From contig JADJLZ010000018.1 in the NCBI GenBank assembly GCA_016709875.1, forward strand, positions 1-64,000: DNA of 64,000 nucleotides, read 5' to 3'. Below the pieces are notes generated by a model. That model saw only the letters and a list, made by a program, of their open reading frames with translations. It did no database searches and was not told the origin of the DNA. Shown here one piece after another: positions 8,776 to 17,614 of this stretch (positions are counted from its first letter, which is position 1; each line of letters begins with the position of its first letter). The translations under genes and the position numbers were made by a program. The stretch comes from Planctomycetota bacterium (GTDB taxonomy: Bacteria > Planctomycetota > UBA1135 > GCA-002686595).

Positions 8776-9347
8776 AGATCCACCGCCTTCCAGTTCCACC
8801 CGTCGAGGCGCGTCCACTCCCGGATCGCTTCGACGGCCTGCACGAGGTGCGCGCGCGCACTCCCGGTTGGACGCCCCGATTCCCGGTCGAGTTCCGAGGC
8901 AGAGCGTCCCTCGATCAACACCGCCCACACCGTGCGCCGCGGCTCGCGGCGCAGTGAGTTGAGCGCGACGCAGGCTCTCCTGGCGATCGGGAACTCGACG
9001 CCCAGTGCGTCCGCGAGAAAGCGCAAGTGCTGCTCAGCCTGCCGGCTCGTCGGAACGCCCGACTGCACAGCCTCCTGTTCCTCCTCCAAGAGCTGCCGCG
9101 CCGCTTCGTGCAGGCGCGCGTGCAGCCATTCCGAGAGCGGCGGTGCCCCGCGGTAGCCGACCGCTGCGTAGGCCGTGCAGGCGAAGGAGCGCAAGGTCAT
9201 GCGCTCCGCGTCGATCAACCAAGCCTCTTCCCGCAGGAACTCCGTGCAGCGAGGCGCGATCTCCAGCGGATCGCCTTCCGCGATCCGGAGGAGGATCTCT
9301 CTCGGGCTGGCCGAGCGAAACACCTCGAAGACCGGATCCTCGGGCAT
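8772..9347 (-). CDS. divergent ECF-sigma-like regulator
   Basis: A 191-residue protein. The last 60 residues resemble sigma-70 region 4: ACVALNSLRREPRRTVWAVL followed by the helix-turn-helix-like SASELDRESGRPTGSARAHL. The N-terminal half is helical and could be a divergent region 2, but the usual core-binding motif is not obvious. I therefore call it sigma-like rather than a confirmed ECF sigma factor. The ATG at 9347 is preferred over upstream starts because the region before it is Arg/Pro-rich shadow. It is translationally coupled to the 98-residue gene downstream. Confidence 0.55.
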   Translation of the reverse strand: MPEDPVFEVFRSASPREILLRIAEGDPLEIAPRCTEFLREEAWLIDAERMTLRSFACTAYAAVGYRGAPPLSEWLHARLHEAARQLLEEEQEAVQSGVPTSRQAEQHLRFLADALGVEFPIARRACVALNSLRREPRRTVWAVLIEGRSASELDRESGRPTGSARAHLVQAVEAIREWTRLDGWNWKAVDL

Positions 9348-9524
9348 GCAGGACTCCTCGAACGAGCCAGGGGCCAAGGGCGTCACCCGGGGGGACGGGA
9401 AGCGGGCTCTCAACGACCTTGCGGGTCCAGGGTACCCCTGGCAGGCCAACGCGTCCAAGCTGAAAGCCCGCCGAGGGCGGGCGGCGAGTTGCGGCCCCAC
9501 AAGTCGCGTGGATGGCTTCTGCCT

Positions 9525-10418
9525 CTAGGACCCTCGCGCGGGCTGCAGGAAAACCTCCTGCCTGTGCCACTCGAGGTACTCGGCACGCACGAAGTCCTTC
9601 TGTGCGTGCGGCGGCCGAATGCTCTTGCCGTGCAGGTCCAAGAAGAGCGCGTGAATCGTGCTGCCCACGAGATCGGCGGAGATGGAGAGGCGCAGGTCGC
9701 CCTCGATCGTGAACGCCCCGCGATCGAAGGCGCGGTGGTGCAGCACGCACATCGCGATTCCGTTCGAGACCTCGTCGGGACCTCCGGCCTGCTTCCACTT
9801 CACATGTGCGGCGTCGAGCCCGAACGGCCCGCTCGACAGATGTCCATCGAAGCCGCACACCGCACATGTTCGTGAATACGCCTGCAGAACCGCAGCTCGG
9901 AATTCGGGGTCGCGCCGCGCCCTGCGCGTCCAGCCGCCCAGATCGAGCCCCACCGCGGCGAGGATGTCGTCGTGAATCGATTCGGGGAAGTGCTCGTCGA
10001 GCAGGAGCTGCGTGACCTCTCGAAGCAACGTCGGGTCCGCATCGAGCAGGCGAAACGCTTCCACAGTGAACCCCGCGCGAGCGTCCCGGGCGAGCAGTTC
10101 GGAACGCGGCGGACTGCCCCCGCCCTGCTTCAGCGTGTAGCTCGAGGCGTCCGGGACTTCCCACACGAGATCGTTGCGCAAGTACCAGAAGGGATACTCT
10201 GGGTGGTAACTCTTGCGCCGGGGTCCGAACGTGCGCAGGAGCCGGGCAAGGGGCTCGTCGAGGCTCGCGTACTCGAGCAGGCGCGCCTCCCTGCGTTGCA
10301 GTCGTCCCAGTGCGAGCAGCACGAGCAGCGGTTTGTGCGGCGCGCGCACCCCGCCACGTTCCCACGCGTTCAAGCCACGGAGACGCTCCAGCAGTTCAGA
10401 TCGGGTGAGTCCAGGCAT
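9525..10418 (-). CDS. HNH restriction endonuclease with sulfur-binding-like N-terminus
   Basis: A 297-residue protein with two parts. The N-terminal half starts LTRSELLERLRGLNAWERGG then RAPHKPLLVLLALGRL, the signature of the sulfur-binding domain of ScoMcrA-type type IV restriction enzymes that recognise phosphorothioate-modified DNA. The C-terminal part is an HNH nuclease: C185-x2-C188, the DAAHVK motif with H205, N219 and C224-x2-H227-H228. Such enzymes cut DNA modified by Dnd-type systems in foreign DNA. No dnd genes lie in this window, which fits a stand-alone type IV enzyme. The ATG at 10418 is chosen because conserved text begins there; an in-frame ATG at 10448 is possible. Confidence 0.8.
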   Translation of the reverse strand: MPGLTRSELLERLRGLNAWERGGVRAPHKPLLVLLALGRLQRREARLLEYASLDEPLARLLRTFGPRRKSYHPEYPFWYLRNDLVWEVPDASSYTLKQGGGSPPRSELLARDARAGFTVEAFRLLDADPTLLREVTQLLLDEHFPESIHDDILAAVGLDLGGWTRRARRDPEFRAAVLQAYSRTCAVCGFDGHLSSGPFGLDAAHVKWKQAGGPDEVSNGIAMCVLHHRAFDRGAFTIEGDLRLSISADLVGSTIHALFLDLHGKSIRPPHAQKDFVRAEYLEWHRQEVFLQPARGS

Positions 10419-10539
10419 GCGCGGCGGGCGTCGCTCCTGGGTATGCATCCGCGTGCAGGGATGGGATCTGCGCGGCGACCGTCGGCTCGCTATCGTACCC
10501 GCCGGCCCCGCCCCCACGCCCCCCTCGAGGACCCCTTCG

Positions 10540-12132
10540 ATGAACCGACTCTCCCTGTGTTGCGCTGCGCTCTTCTTCGCTTGTGCTCCGCTCGCGGCGC
10601 GCACCCAGCAGCCCGAGACGAAGAGCGAAACCTCCGCGCGCAAGGCCGGTGAGAACGGCGGCGAACAGGCGGGCAAGGACGAGAAGACCGAAAAGCACGA
10701 CGGTGCGCGCACGGCGGACGATGTGCGCGAGACGCTCTCGGTCACGCAGCACTCGATTCTCATCGGGGGCGAGACGATCCGCTACACGGCCAAGGCGGGC
10801 ACGCTGCTCTTGCGCGAGGAGGACGGGAAGAAGCAGGCCTCGGTGTTCTACGTCGCGTACACGCGCGACGGCGTCGCGGATCCGGCGACGCGGCCGATCA
10901 CGTTCAGCTTCAACGGCGGGCCGGGTTCGTCGTCGGTGTGGCTGCACCTGGGGGTGCTCGGGCCGCGGCGCGTGGACATGGGGCCCGAGGGTCTGGACGC
11001 GACGCCGCCTTGCAAGCTGGTCGACAACGACGCGAGCTGGCTCGACCTCACGGACCTGGTGTTCATCGATCCGGTGACGACGGGCTACAGCCGCGCGGTG
11101 CCGGGCGAGAGCGATGCGGCCTTCCACGGCGTCGAGGGCGATGTGCAGTCGGTGGCCGAGTTCATCCGCCTGTACACGACGCGCGAACGACGCTGGACGA
11201 GCCCCAAGTTCCTCGCGGGCGAGAGCTACGGCACGACGCGCGCGGCGGCGCTGTCTTCCTACCTGCAGCAGCGCGAAGGGATGTTCCTGAACGGGATCGT
11301 GTTGATCTCGGCCATCCTGAATTTCCAGACGGCGGAGTTCGACACGGGCAACGACCAGCCCTACGAGCTCTTCCTGCCGACGTATTGCGCGACGGCCTTC
11401 TACCACAAGAAGCTCGCGCCGGATCTGCAGCGCGACCTGGCCTCGACGCTGGCGCAGTGCCAGGCCTTCGCGGAGAGCGAGTACGCGCTCGCGCTGCGCA
11501 AGGGCTCTTCGCTTGCGGACGGCGAGCGCGACGCGATCGCGACCAAGCTCGCACGCTTCACCGGGCTCTCGAAGGAGTACGTCGAGCGCACGAACCTGCG
11601 CATCGAGATCAGCCGCTTCTGCAAGGAGCTCGAGCGCAGCGAGCGCAAGACCGTCGGCCGGCTCGACAGCCGCTTCGAGGGCGTCGACCGCGACGCGGCG
11701 GGCGACACGCCCGAGTCCGACCCGAGCATGAACGCGATCCAGGGACCGTACACGGCGGCGCAGAACCAGTACCTGCGCGCCGAGCTGGGCTACGAGAGCG
11801 ACCTCGTGTACGAGATCCTCACCGGCCGTGTGCATCCCTGGCGCTTCGACGGCACCGAGAATCGCTACCTCGACGTGGCCGAGCGGCTGCGCACGGCGAT
11901 GACGGCCAACCCGGCGCTGCGCGTGTTCGTGGCCTGCGGCTACTACGACCTCGCGACACCGTTCGCGGCGGCTCACTACACCTTCGACCACATGGGAATG
12001 GAGCGCGAGTTGCGTGAGCGCATCACGTTCGGCCACTACGCAGCGGGCCACATGATGTACATCCAGGGCCCCTCGCGCGTGCAGTTGAAGCAGGACGCGA
12101 AAGCGTTCTATTCCGCGGCACTCGGCCGCTGA
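10540..12132 (+). CDS. exported S10-family serine carboxypeptidase-like peptidase
   Basis: A 530-residue protein with a signal peptide (residues 1-22, SLCCAALFFACAPLAARTQQ) and a charged low-complexity linker to about residue 65. The body carries S10 peptidase landmarks: SFNGGPGSSSVW (oxyanion region), GESYGTTRAAAL with the nucleophilic Ser, a late Asp in ACGYYDLATPF and the catalytic His in YAAGHMMY. Family members remove C-terminal residues from peptides, here outside the cytoplasm. It diverges from the HNH restriction gene, with about 120 bases between the two starts. Confidence 0.9.
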   Translation: MNRLSLCCAALFFACAPLAARTQQPETKSETSARKAGENGGEQAGKDEKTEKHDGARTADDVRETLSVTQHSILIGGETIRYTAKAGTLLLREEDGKKQASVFYVAYTRDGVADPATRPITFSFNGGPGSSSVWLHLGVLGPRRVDMGPEGLDATPPCKLVDNDASWLDLTDLVFIDPVTTGYSRAVPGESDAAFHGVEGDVQSVAEFIRLYTTRERRWTSPKFLAGESYGTTRAAALSSYLQQREGMFLNGIVLISAILNFQTAEFDTGNDQPYELFLPTYCATAFYHKKLAPDLQRDLASTLAQCQAFAESEYALALRKGSSLADGERDAIATKLARFTGLSKEYVERTNLRIEISRFCKELERSERKTVGRLDSRFEGVDRDAAGDTPESDPSMNAIQGPYTAAQNQYLRAELGYESDLVYEILTGRVHPWRFDGTENRYLDVAERLRTAMTANPALRVFVACGYYDLATPFAAAHYTFDHMGMERELRERITFGHYAAGHMMYIQGPSRVQLKQDAKAFYSAALGR

Positions 12133-12248
12133 TCGACGCCCGGATGCGGAAGGATTTTCCGAGCGAGCCGCGTTCTCGACGGATTCCGCACACAATCCCG
12201 GATCGCGGCCGACCGTACGGGAAGGTGTTGTAATCTTCCTTCGAACGC

Positions 12249-13055
12249 ATGCTGCCTCGCCCCCCGGAATCCAAGGAACGAAGCGTCGAAGCGCTCGCAG
12301 CGGGCTGGCAACAGCTCGCGCGCGAGATGCGCTTCCTCGCGCTGCGCGGTTCGAACGTCGATCCCGCGAAGGTCGAACTGCTGCAAGGCCTCGTGCGCCG
12401 CAGCGCTGAGGCGGTGCGCGTAATCTCGGGCGGCTCGGAGGACGCACCGGCGCTGGGCCTGCGCGCCCCCACACCCGAGCGCGGCATCGCGCTGCGCATG
12501 GTGCAGAGCGGCTGCCCGGCCGCCGATGAGCGCGTGCCGCCCATCGGGCTCAGCCTCCCGCCCAGCCGCACGCACCGACTGCTGCTGACCGGCTCGCAGG
12601 AGCTGCTCGCCGCGCAGGACGTCGTCTCGCTGCTCGCAGCCCGGCGCCTCGTCGGTTCGCTCGAACTGAAGACCGCGCGCGAGAGCTTCACGATCGAACT
12701 CGACTCCGGCGAAGTGGCGCACATGCACACCGACACGCCCGTGCGGGGCGAGCGCCTGGGCGACATCCTCGTGCAGCGCGGGATCCTGACTCCGACGCAG
12801 ATCGAGAACATCCGCGTGCGCAACCAGCGCGGCCGCATCGGCGAGGCGCTGCTGCTGGGGAACTGGGTCACCGAGGCGCAGCTGCTGACCGCGCTGGAGA
12901 CGCAGATCCACCTCCTGATCGGGCGGCTGTGCCGCGCGGAATCGCACCAGTTCGCCTTCTGGCAGGGGCCGCTGATCCTCGCCCGTCCGCGCGTGCGCAT
13001 CGGTGTCGGCGACCTGCTCCTCGCTCCGGCTGCGGAAGAGCGCGCCGCGGGCTAG
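12249..13055 (+). CDS. DUF4388 (PATAN-like) domain protein
   Basis: A 268-residue cytoplasmic protein without signal or membrane segments. The C-terminal 150 residues match the DUF4388 pattern common in delta-proteobacteria and planctomycetes: VVSLLAARRLVGSLELKTAR, then an 'E.GEVAHMHTDT' turn and the GERLGDILVQRGILTPTQIE segment. DUF4388 proteins often sit in signalling chains and may bind other regulators. The N-terminal 100 residues are unassigned. A strong hairpin follows the stop codon. Confidence 0.75.
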   Translation: MLPRPPESKERSVEALAAGWQQLAREMRFLALRGSNVDPAKVELLQGLVRRSAEAVRVISGGSEDAPALGLRAPTPERGIALRMVQSGCPAADERVPPIGLSLPPSRTHRLLLTGSQELLAAQDVVSLLAARRLVGSLELKTARESFTIELDSGEVAHMHTDTPVRGERLGDILVQRGILTPTQIENIRVRNQRGRIGEALLLGNWVTEAQLLTALETQIHLLIGRLCRAESHQFAFWQGPLILARPRVRIGVGDLLLAPAAEERAAG

Positions 13056-13083
13056 GCGCGCCCGGCGTGACGGACGGGCGCGC
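13056..13083 (+). terminator. hairpin after the DUF4388 gene
   Basis: A perfect 9-bp inverted repeat (GCGCGCCCG / CGGGCGCGC) with a 10-base loop begins two bases after the stop codon at 13055. There is no T-run, as is common in GC-rich genomes, so it may act as a Rho-independent-like stop or as an mRNA 3' end stabiliser. Confidence 0.45.
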
Positions 13084-13122
13084 ACGTGCCATGCTGGGCG
13101 CGGCCCGACGGCCACGCTCCGC

Positions 13123-14361
13123 ATGCGCTCCTCGCTGTTCCTCGCCCGAATCGGACTCGCCTGCACGCTCGGTGTGCTCTGCACGCACGCGCTGGCGCAG
13201 GAGCCGCCGCGCCAACCCGACAAGCCCGACGAGAAGTTCGAGGAGACCGATCCCTACACGCGCGGCGCGAAGAAGGACCTCGAGCACGCCGGCTACGAAT
13301 CGCTCGGCCCGTTCCACCTCGCCGACGACATCCAGACGCAGGACGTCGAGGAGACGCTCGGCACGCGCATCCTGTGGGTCGAGACGGCGCACTTCCACCT
13401 GGGCAGCACGCTGCCGGCCTACGACTGCCCCTCGGACGACATCGAGCAGGAGCAGCTGAAGGGCGAGTTCACGCGTCTGGGCAAGCGCATCCCGCGCGCG
13501 CGCCGCCCGCCGCGCAAGCTCGATCCCTGGTTGCGCCTGCACTTGTACGCGCAGCGCCTCGAGGAGCTCTACTCGGATTTCGAGCAGATGTTCGCGCTGC
13601 AGGAGTCCGAGTTCGGGCCCTCGGCGGCGGCGGGCAAGTCGCTCGGCGCAGGCCGTTACCTGGGCATGGAGCTCAAGTTCACGGTGCTGCTCACGGCCAA
13701 GACGAGTTCGATCGCGAGATTCGGCAAGCAGTGGCTCGGGCTCGAGGAGCAGGGCTTCTACCGCGCGCGGCTCCCGGGTGGCTCGTGGTACTTCGGCACG
13801 AGCGCGGAGACGCTGCGAAAGCTCGGCTGCGAGTCCGACGCCGGCCTGCACGCGCTGGTCGCCTATGGCGTGGCGGTCGACCTGTGCGACGCGTTCGGCG
13901 GCGGCGGCCAGATGAAGCCGTTGTGGTGGAAGCACGGTCTGGGGCTGTACGAGTCGCGCCGCGCGGACGAGCGCTGGTCGGTGCACGTCGAGCGCACGGC
14001 GACCGGCAGCGAGGCCGACGCCTGGCGTTGGGAGCCGCGCATCCGCGGCCTGCTCGAAAACGACTTCCTGCCCACCTGGGAGGCGATGCTCGGCTGGCCC
14101 TACGACCACGAACTCGACGCGGGCGAGCACATGAGCACCTGGTCGCGCGTCGAGTGGCTGATGACGCAGGAAAAGACCGATCGGCGGGCATTCCTCGTCG
14201 CCATCAGCACCCCGCTCGAGAATAGCCTCGACGGCAAGGAGCTCGCAGCGGCTGAGCTCGCGCGCGCGACGCAGGCGCTCGCGGCCGGGTTCGGGAAGTC
14301 CCCCGCCGAGCTCGACGCCGCCTGGCGAAAATTCGTGCTGCGCAAGTACCCCAAGCGCTGA
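13123..14361 (+). CDS. exported hypothetical protein (412 residues)
   Basis: The ATG at 13123 opens a signal peptide (RSSLFLARIGLACTLGVLC, cleavage after HALAQ), so the protein is exported. The mature part is rich in Trp, Tyr and His and reads as a soluble globular domain, with features such as ILWVETAHFHLG and GGGQMKPLWWKHGLGLYE. No HExxH or other catalytic motif is present. The short form ETAHFHL recurs in planctomycete secreted proteins of unknown role. It precedes the selenoprotein candidate by 59 bases on the same strand. Confidence 0.75.
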   Translation: MRSSLFLARIGLACTLGVLCTHALAQEPPRQPDKPDEKFEETDPYTRGAKKDLEHAGYESLGPFHLADDIQTQDVEETLGTRILWVETAHFHLGSTLPAYDCPSDDIEQEQLKGEFTRLGKRIPRARRPPRKLDPWLRLHLYAQRLEELYSDFEQMFALQESEFGPSAAAGKSLGAGRYLGMELKFTVLLTAKTSSIARFGKQWLGLEEQGFYRARLPGGSWYFGTSAETLRKLGCESDAGLHALVAYGVAVDLCDAFGGGGQMKPLWWKHGLGLYESRRADERWSVHVERTATGSEADAWRWEPRIRGLLENDFLPTWEAMLGWPYDHELDAGEHMSTWSRVEWLMTQEKTDRRAFLVAISTPLENSLDGKELAAAELARATQALAAGFGKSPAELDAAWRKFVLRKYPKR

Positions 14362-14420
14362 AGGGGCCGGGCCGCTAGCATGGGGCGGTCCCGGACACCC
14401 CCTGAACAAGAGAGGTCCAG

Positions 14421-15257
14421 ATGAAGCTCTTGCGCCTGATCGTCCTGTGCGCCGCCGCCTTCGGCGCTGTCCCCGCGATCGCCCACGCCGGCTGCTGAGG
14501 CCAGCCCAAGCCGCCGTCAGTTCCGACGGCACCGCGCGGACCGAGCACCGTCAACATGCTCAAGCTGGAGTGGGACTTCGCCGTCTATCAAGAGACGCAG
14601 GAGCCCCGCAGCGACGAGACCGCTCCGCGCGTGGCGCGCTCCGCGCTGCCGCTCGAGAAAGCGCTCGGCGTGATCGCAGGCGAAGACCCGCGCCCGCTGC
14701 TCGTGCTGCGCGAATGCGCGCGCTGCAACAAGACCGACAACGCGCTGCTCTCACCCGGCTACGACAACGAGAAGGTGCTCTTCCTCGCGCGCTGGTTCCA
14801 CTGCGTGAAGCTCCCGGTGGACGTGATCGAGAGCGACCAGCCCTTCCACGCGCTCTTCCCGAGCAACGAGGCCGAGCACCTTTTCGTGGCGACGCTCGAC
14901 GGCGCGCTGCGACTGCCGCTCGAGTCGGACACCTCGCGCAGCGAGCTGTGCAGCGCGATGTCGAAGGTGCTCTCGCAGACTTACCAGAAGGACCCGGCCT
15001 CGCTCTTCCGCGAGTTGCACACGATGGCGGACCAGCTCGACGTGCTCGACGCGCGCATTCGGGCGCTCGAGGACAAGAAGACCGCCCTCAAGGAGGCGCG
15101 TGGCGCAAGCTCGAAGGGCGGCGACGCGAAGAAGAAGCTCGAGAAGCTCGACGCCGAGATCGAGTCCGCGCGCAAGGAGATCGCCGACAGGATCGAGGTC
15201 TTCCAGAAGTCGGCCAAGATCGACCTGAAATCCGCGCCCAAAGCGGGCGGCCGCTAG
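14421..15257 (+). CDS. candidate exported selenoprotein, thioredoxin-like
   Basis: ATG at 14421, preceded by GAGAGG at a good distance, opens a signal peptide (MKLLRLIVLCAAAFGAVPAI) that ends in AHAGC. The next codon, 14496-14498, is TGA. The frame then stays open without interruption to 15257, giving 278 residues if UGA is read as selenocysteine (Sec26, next to Cys25). A hairpin meeting the bacterial SECIS rules lies 3' of the UGA. Residues about 75-190 look thioredoxin-like: PRPLLVLRECARCNKTDN holds a C99-x2-C102 pair. Residues about 195-265 form a Lys/Glu-rich coiled coil. No ribosome binding site precedes the first Met after the TGA (14556), and a start there would lose the export signal. 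A Cys-Sec pair at the mature N-terminus suggests redox or metal chemistry in the periplasm; the exact reaction is unknown. Confidence 0.7.
14513..14530 (+). promoter_or_regulatory. bacterial SECIS-like hairpin
   Basis: GCCGTC-AGTTCC-GACGGC forms a perfect 6-bp stem with a 6-base apical loop. The loop carries G at its second position, and 20 bases separate the UGA (14496-14498) from the loop. These values fall inside the published consensus for bacterial SECIS elements (loop 3-14 nt, G in the first two positions, spacing 16-37 nt). SelB would bind here to direct Sec insertion. Confidence 0.6.
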
Positions 15258-15266
15258 AGCTGCGCC

Positions 15267-16631
15267 TCACACCACGGGGCGCGCGATGCGCGAACGGCGC
15301 GCGCGCGCACTCCACAGCACGCTCGCCGCGAGTGCGGGCGCGAGCACGCTCACGAGCAACACGAGCCGCTCGCCCGGAGAGTCGCGCCGCAGCCACTCGA
15401 GCCACGCCACCTGCGCCAGCGTCGCCAGCGCATCGAGCGTGACCAGCAGCGCGAGCGCGAGGGCCAGCCGCGGCCTCCAGCGCCGCGCGAGCGCGAACAG
15501 CCCGGCGCAGATCGCAACGTCGAACACGACCCAGCCCCAGCGGCAAGCGTCGGCCGGGAACCAGGCGCGGCTCCCCCTCAGCGAGAGCAGCGCGATCCAG
15601 GGCACGAGCAGCCAGGCGAAAGCGCGCAGCACGAACGGCGCGCCGCGCAGCAGCGTGTGCAGGCCAAAGCGCACGAGCCCCCCCGTTGCGAAGGCTGTCA
15701 GCGCATCGAGCACCGCGACCGGACCGAGTCCGCGGCGCGGGAACGAGAGATAGATCGGCTCCCAGTCGGTCGGCGCGAGCTTGGCCTTGAAGGTGCGCAG
15801 CCCCTCGAAGTCGTACAGCGCGGCTCCCCCTCGGCGCGCGACGCGCAGCCACAGCGGCACTTGCCCGGTGAGCGGCACCAGGCCCAGCGTCGCGTACGGA
15901 ACACCCGCCGCGGCGGCCGCGCGCATCCCGGCGTCGATCAGCAACTCGATCGTGCCGTTGGGTGCCGCGGGATCGCGCAGGAAGTCCTCGAGGAACCAGC
16001 CGCCGCGCGCGTAGACCGGGATGACGCCCAGGAAGCCGACCACGCGTCCCTCGTGCTCGGCGACGAAGCCCAGGCGCTCCTCGGGGAACGCATAGGGCTC
16101 GACCTGCACGAGGAAGCCCATCGGCGCCATCGGGCGGCCCGCGCGCCAGCGCGCGATCAACCCGTCGATGCGCCGTCGCAGCGGCGCGTCCGGGCCGGCG
16201 AGTTCGCCCTCGAGCACGCGCCGCACGAGCACGCCCTTGGCGCGCGCGCGGCGCAGTTGCTCGCGCAGGCCCGCGTTCTCGCGCAGGCCCGCCTCCCACA
16301 GTGCTGGCGTCCAGGTCGGCTGCTCGCCGATCTGCAGCGCGGGCCAGCCGACGCGTTCGCGGAAGCGCTCCTGCGTTCCAAAGCAACACACGCGCTTGCC
16401 CGCAGCGCGCGCGCGCTCGCGAAAGGCCGCGATCAGCTCGGCGAAGCGCCCCGGCGGCGCGATCGGCGCGCCCGCGACGACCCACGCGCGGCCGGCCTCG
16501 ACGTAGGCGATGCAGGCGTCGTCGCCTTCGAACCAGTAGCGGTAGCCCGGTTCGAGCACCTGGAACGAGTTCGAGTTCCAGCCGTGGCGCTTGAGCAGCG
16601 CGAGCACGCGGGCGGAGTCGGGAGATTGCAT
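15267..16631 (-). CDS. DUF2156 / MprF C-domain-like transferase, membrane
   Basis: A 454-residue protein. The N-terminal 310 residues form the GNAT-like DUF2156 domain known from the C-terminal half of phosphatidylglycerol lysyltransferase (MprF): NSNSFQVLEPGYRYWFEGDD, AYVEAGRAWVVAGAPIAP and the EFMLDF-like GGWFLEDFLRDPAAPNGTIE. The last 140 residues hold about four hydrophobic helices, an arrangement opposite to classical MprF, where the membrane part comes first. A role in aminoacylating or acylating envelope lipids is plausible. The ATG at 16631 starts the recognisable domain. It lies 43 bases after the TVP38-like gene on the same strand. Confidence 0.75.
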   Translation of the reverse strand: MQSPDSARVLALLKRHGWNSNSFQVLEPGYRYWFEGDDACIAYVEAGRAWVVAGAPIAPPGRFAELIAAFRERARAAGKRVCCFGTQERFRERVGWPALQIGEQPTWTPALWEAGLRENAGLREQLRRARAKGVLVRRVLEGELAGPDAPLRRRIDGLIARWRAGRPMAPMGFLVQVEPYAFPEERLGFVAEHEGRVVGFLGVIPVYARGGWFLEDFLRDPAAPNGTIELLIDAGMRAAAAAGVPYATLGLVPLTGQVPLWLRVARRGGAALYDFEGLRTFKAKLAPTDWEPIYLSFPRRGLGPVAVLDALTAFATGGLVRFGLHTLLRGAPFVLRAFAWLLVPWIALLSLRGSRAWFPADACRWGWVVFDVAICAGLFALARRWRPRLALALALLVTLDALATLAQVAWLEWLRRDSPGERLVLLVSVLAPALAASVLWSARARRSRIARPVV

Positions 16632-16674
16632 GCAGGCGCCGCGCCAGGCATGCGGCCCGGCTGGCGCTCCATCG

Positions 16675-17478
16675 TCACCGCGCTGCGTCGCTCGATCCAG
16701 CACTTGCGTCGCGCGTTGCCTCCACGGCCGCTGCGTCTGCGGCGACCGCGCCCGCGATCGCCTTGCGCGCCAGGCGCGAGGCGATCACCAGCGCACTGAC
16801 GCCGGCGCACAGCGCGACGATCATCGAGAGCTCGCGCAGGTGCAGGCCGGCCGATCCGCTCTCCGCCAGCCGCGCCGCGTGTCTGCCGGCGTAGCCCAGG
16901 TAGACCTCGAGCGCCAGGCTGGGCACGTGCACGAGGCTCGCCAGCAGATACGGCCCCAGGCGCACGCCGCTCGCGCCGAGCATGTAGTTCGCGGTTGCCG
17001 GATTGAGTGGAGTGAGGCGCAGCAGCACCTGCAGTCCGAACTCGCGCCGCAGCACGGCGGCCTGGATCGCGAGCAGCGAGGGCCGGCTCGCGAGCAGGCG
17101 CTGCACGCGCGCGCGCAGGCCGCGGCGCGCGAGCTCGTACTGCAGCAGTGCGCCGAGCAGGTAGCCCACGACGACCGCCAGGGTGCCAAGCTCGAATCCG
17201 AAGAGCACGCCCGCCAGGATCGAGAGCAGGCTCACCGGCACGAAGACCGTGGTCCCGGCGACGAGCAGCGCGACGAAAGCGACCAGGCTCCAGGCCCCCA
17301 GACCCGCCACCCAGCTCTCGAGCGCGCCGAGATGGCGCACGACCTCCTCGCCGGCCACACCGATCGCGGTCGCGAGCAGCAGGCCCGCGGCGAGGTAGGC
17401 CAGGACCTCGCGCGTCAGCAGGCGCGCGAAGAAGCGCTGCACACGCGGGTCAGGATTGCGCTTGATCGTGTTCCGCAT
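16675..17478 (-). CDS. TVP38/TMEM64 (DedA-like) membrane protein
   Basis: A 267-residue polytopic protein with about five to six hydrophobic segments. The centre carries the family signature: FVPVSLLSILAGVLFGFELG followed by GYLLGALLQYELARRGLR, then LRLTPLNPATANYMLGASG. Members of the VTT/DedA superfamily act in lipid scrambling or membrane homeostasis. With the DUF2156 gene 43 bases downstream, the pair probably works on envelope lipids. The ATG at 17478 precedes the first charged stretch (MRNTIKRNPDP); upstream frame text is not protein-like. Confidence 0.8.
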   Translation of the reverse strand: MRNTIKRNPDPRVQRFFARLLTREVLAYLAAGLLLATAIGVAGEEVVRHLGALESWVAGLGAWSLVAFVALLVAGTTVFVPVSLLSILAGVLFGFELGTLAVVVGYLLGALLQYELARRGLRARVQRLLASRPSLLAIQAAVLRREFGLQVLLRLTPLNPATANYMLGASGVRLGPYLLASLVHVPSLALEVYLGYAGRHAARLAESGSAGLHLRELSMIVALCAGVSALVIASRLARKAIAGAVAADAAAVEATRDASAGSSDAAR

Positions 17479-17614
17479 GCAACTCCAGACCATACTGCAC
17501 GCGGGGCGGCGCCCGAAGACCGGCGAGAGGAACGCTCTAGCAGCGCGCGTTCGCGAGCAAGGGGATCGCGATGCTTGCACCTCGCGGCCCCACCCGGCAT
17601 GACAGGGCCAGCCC

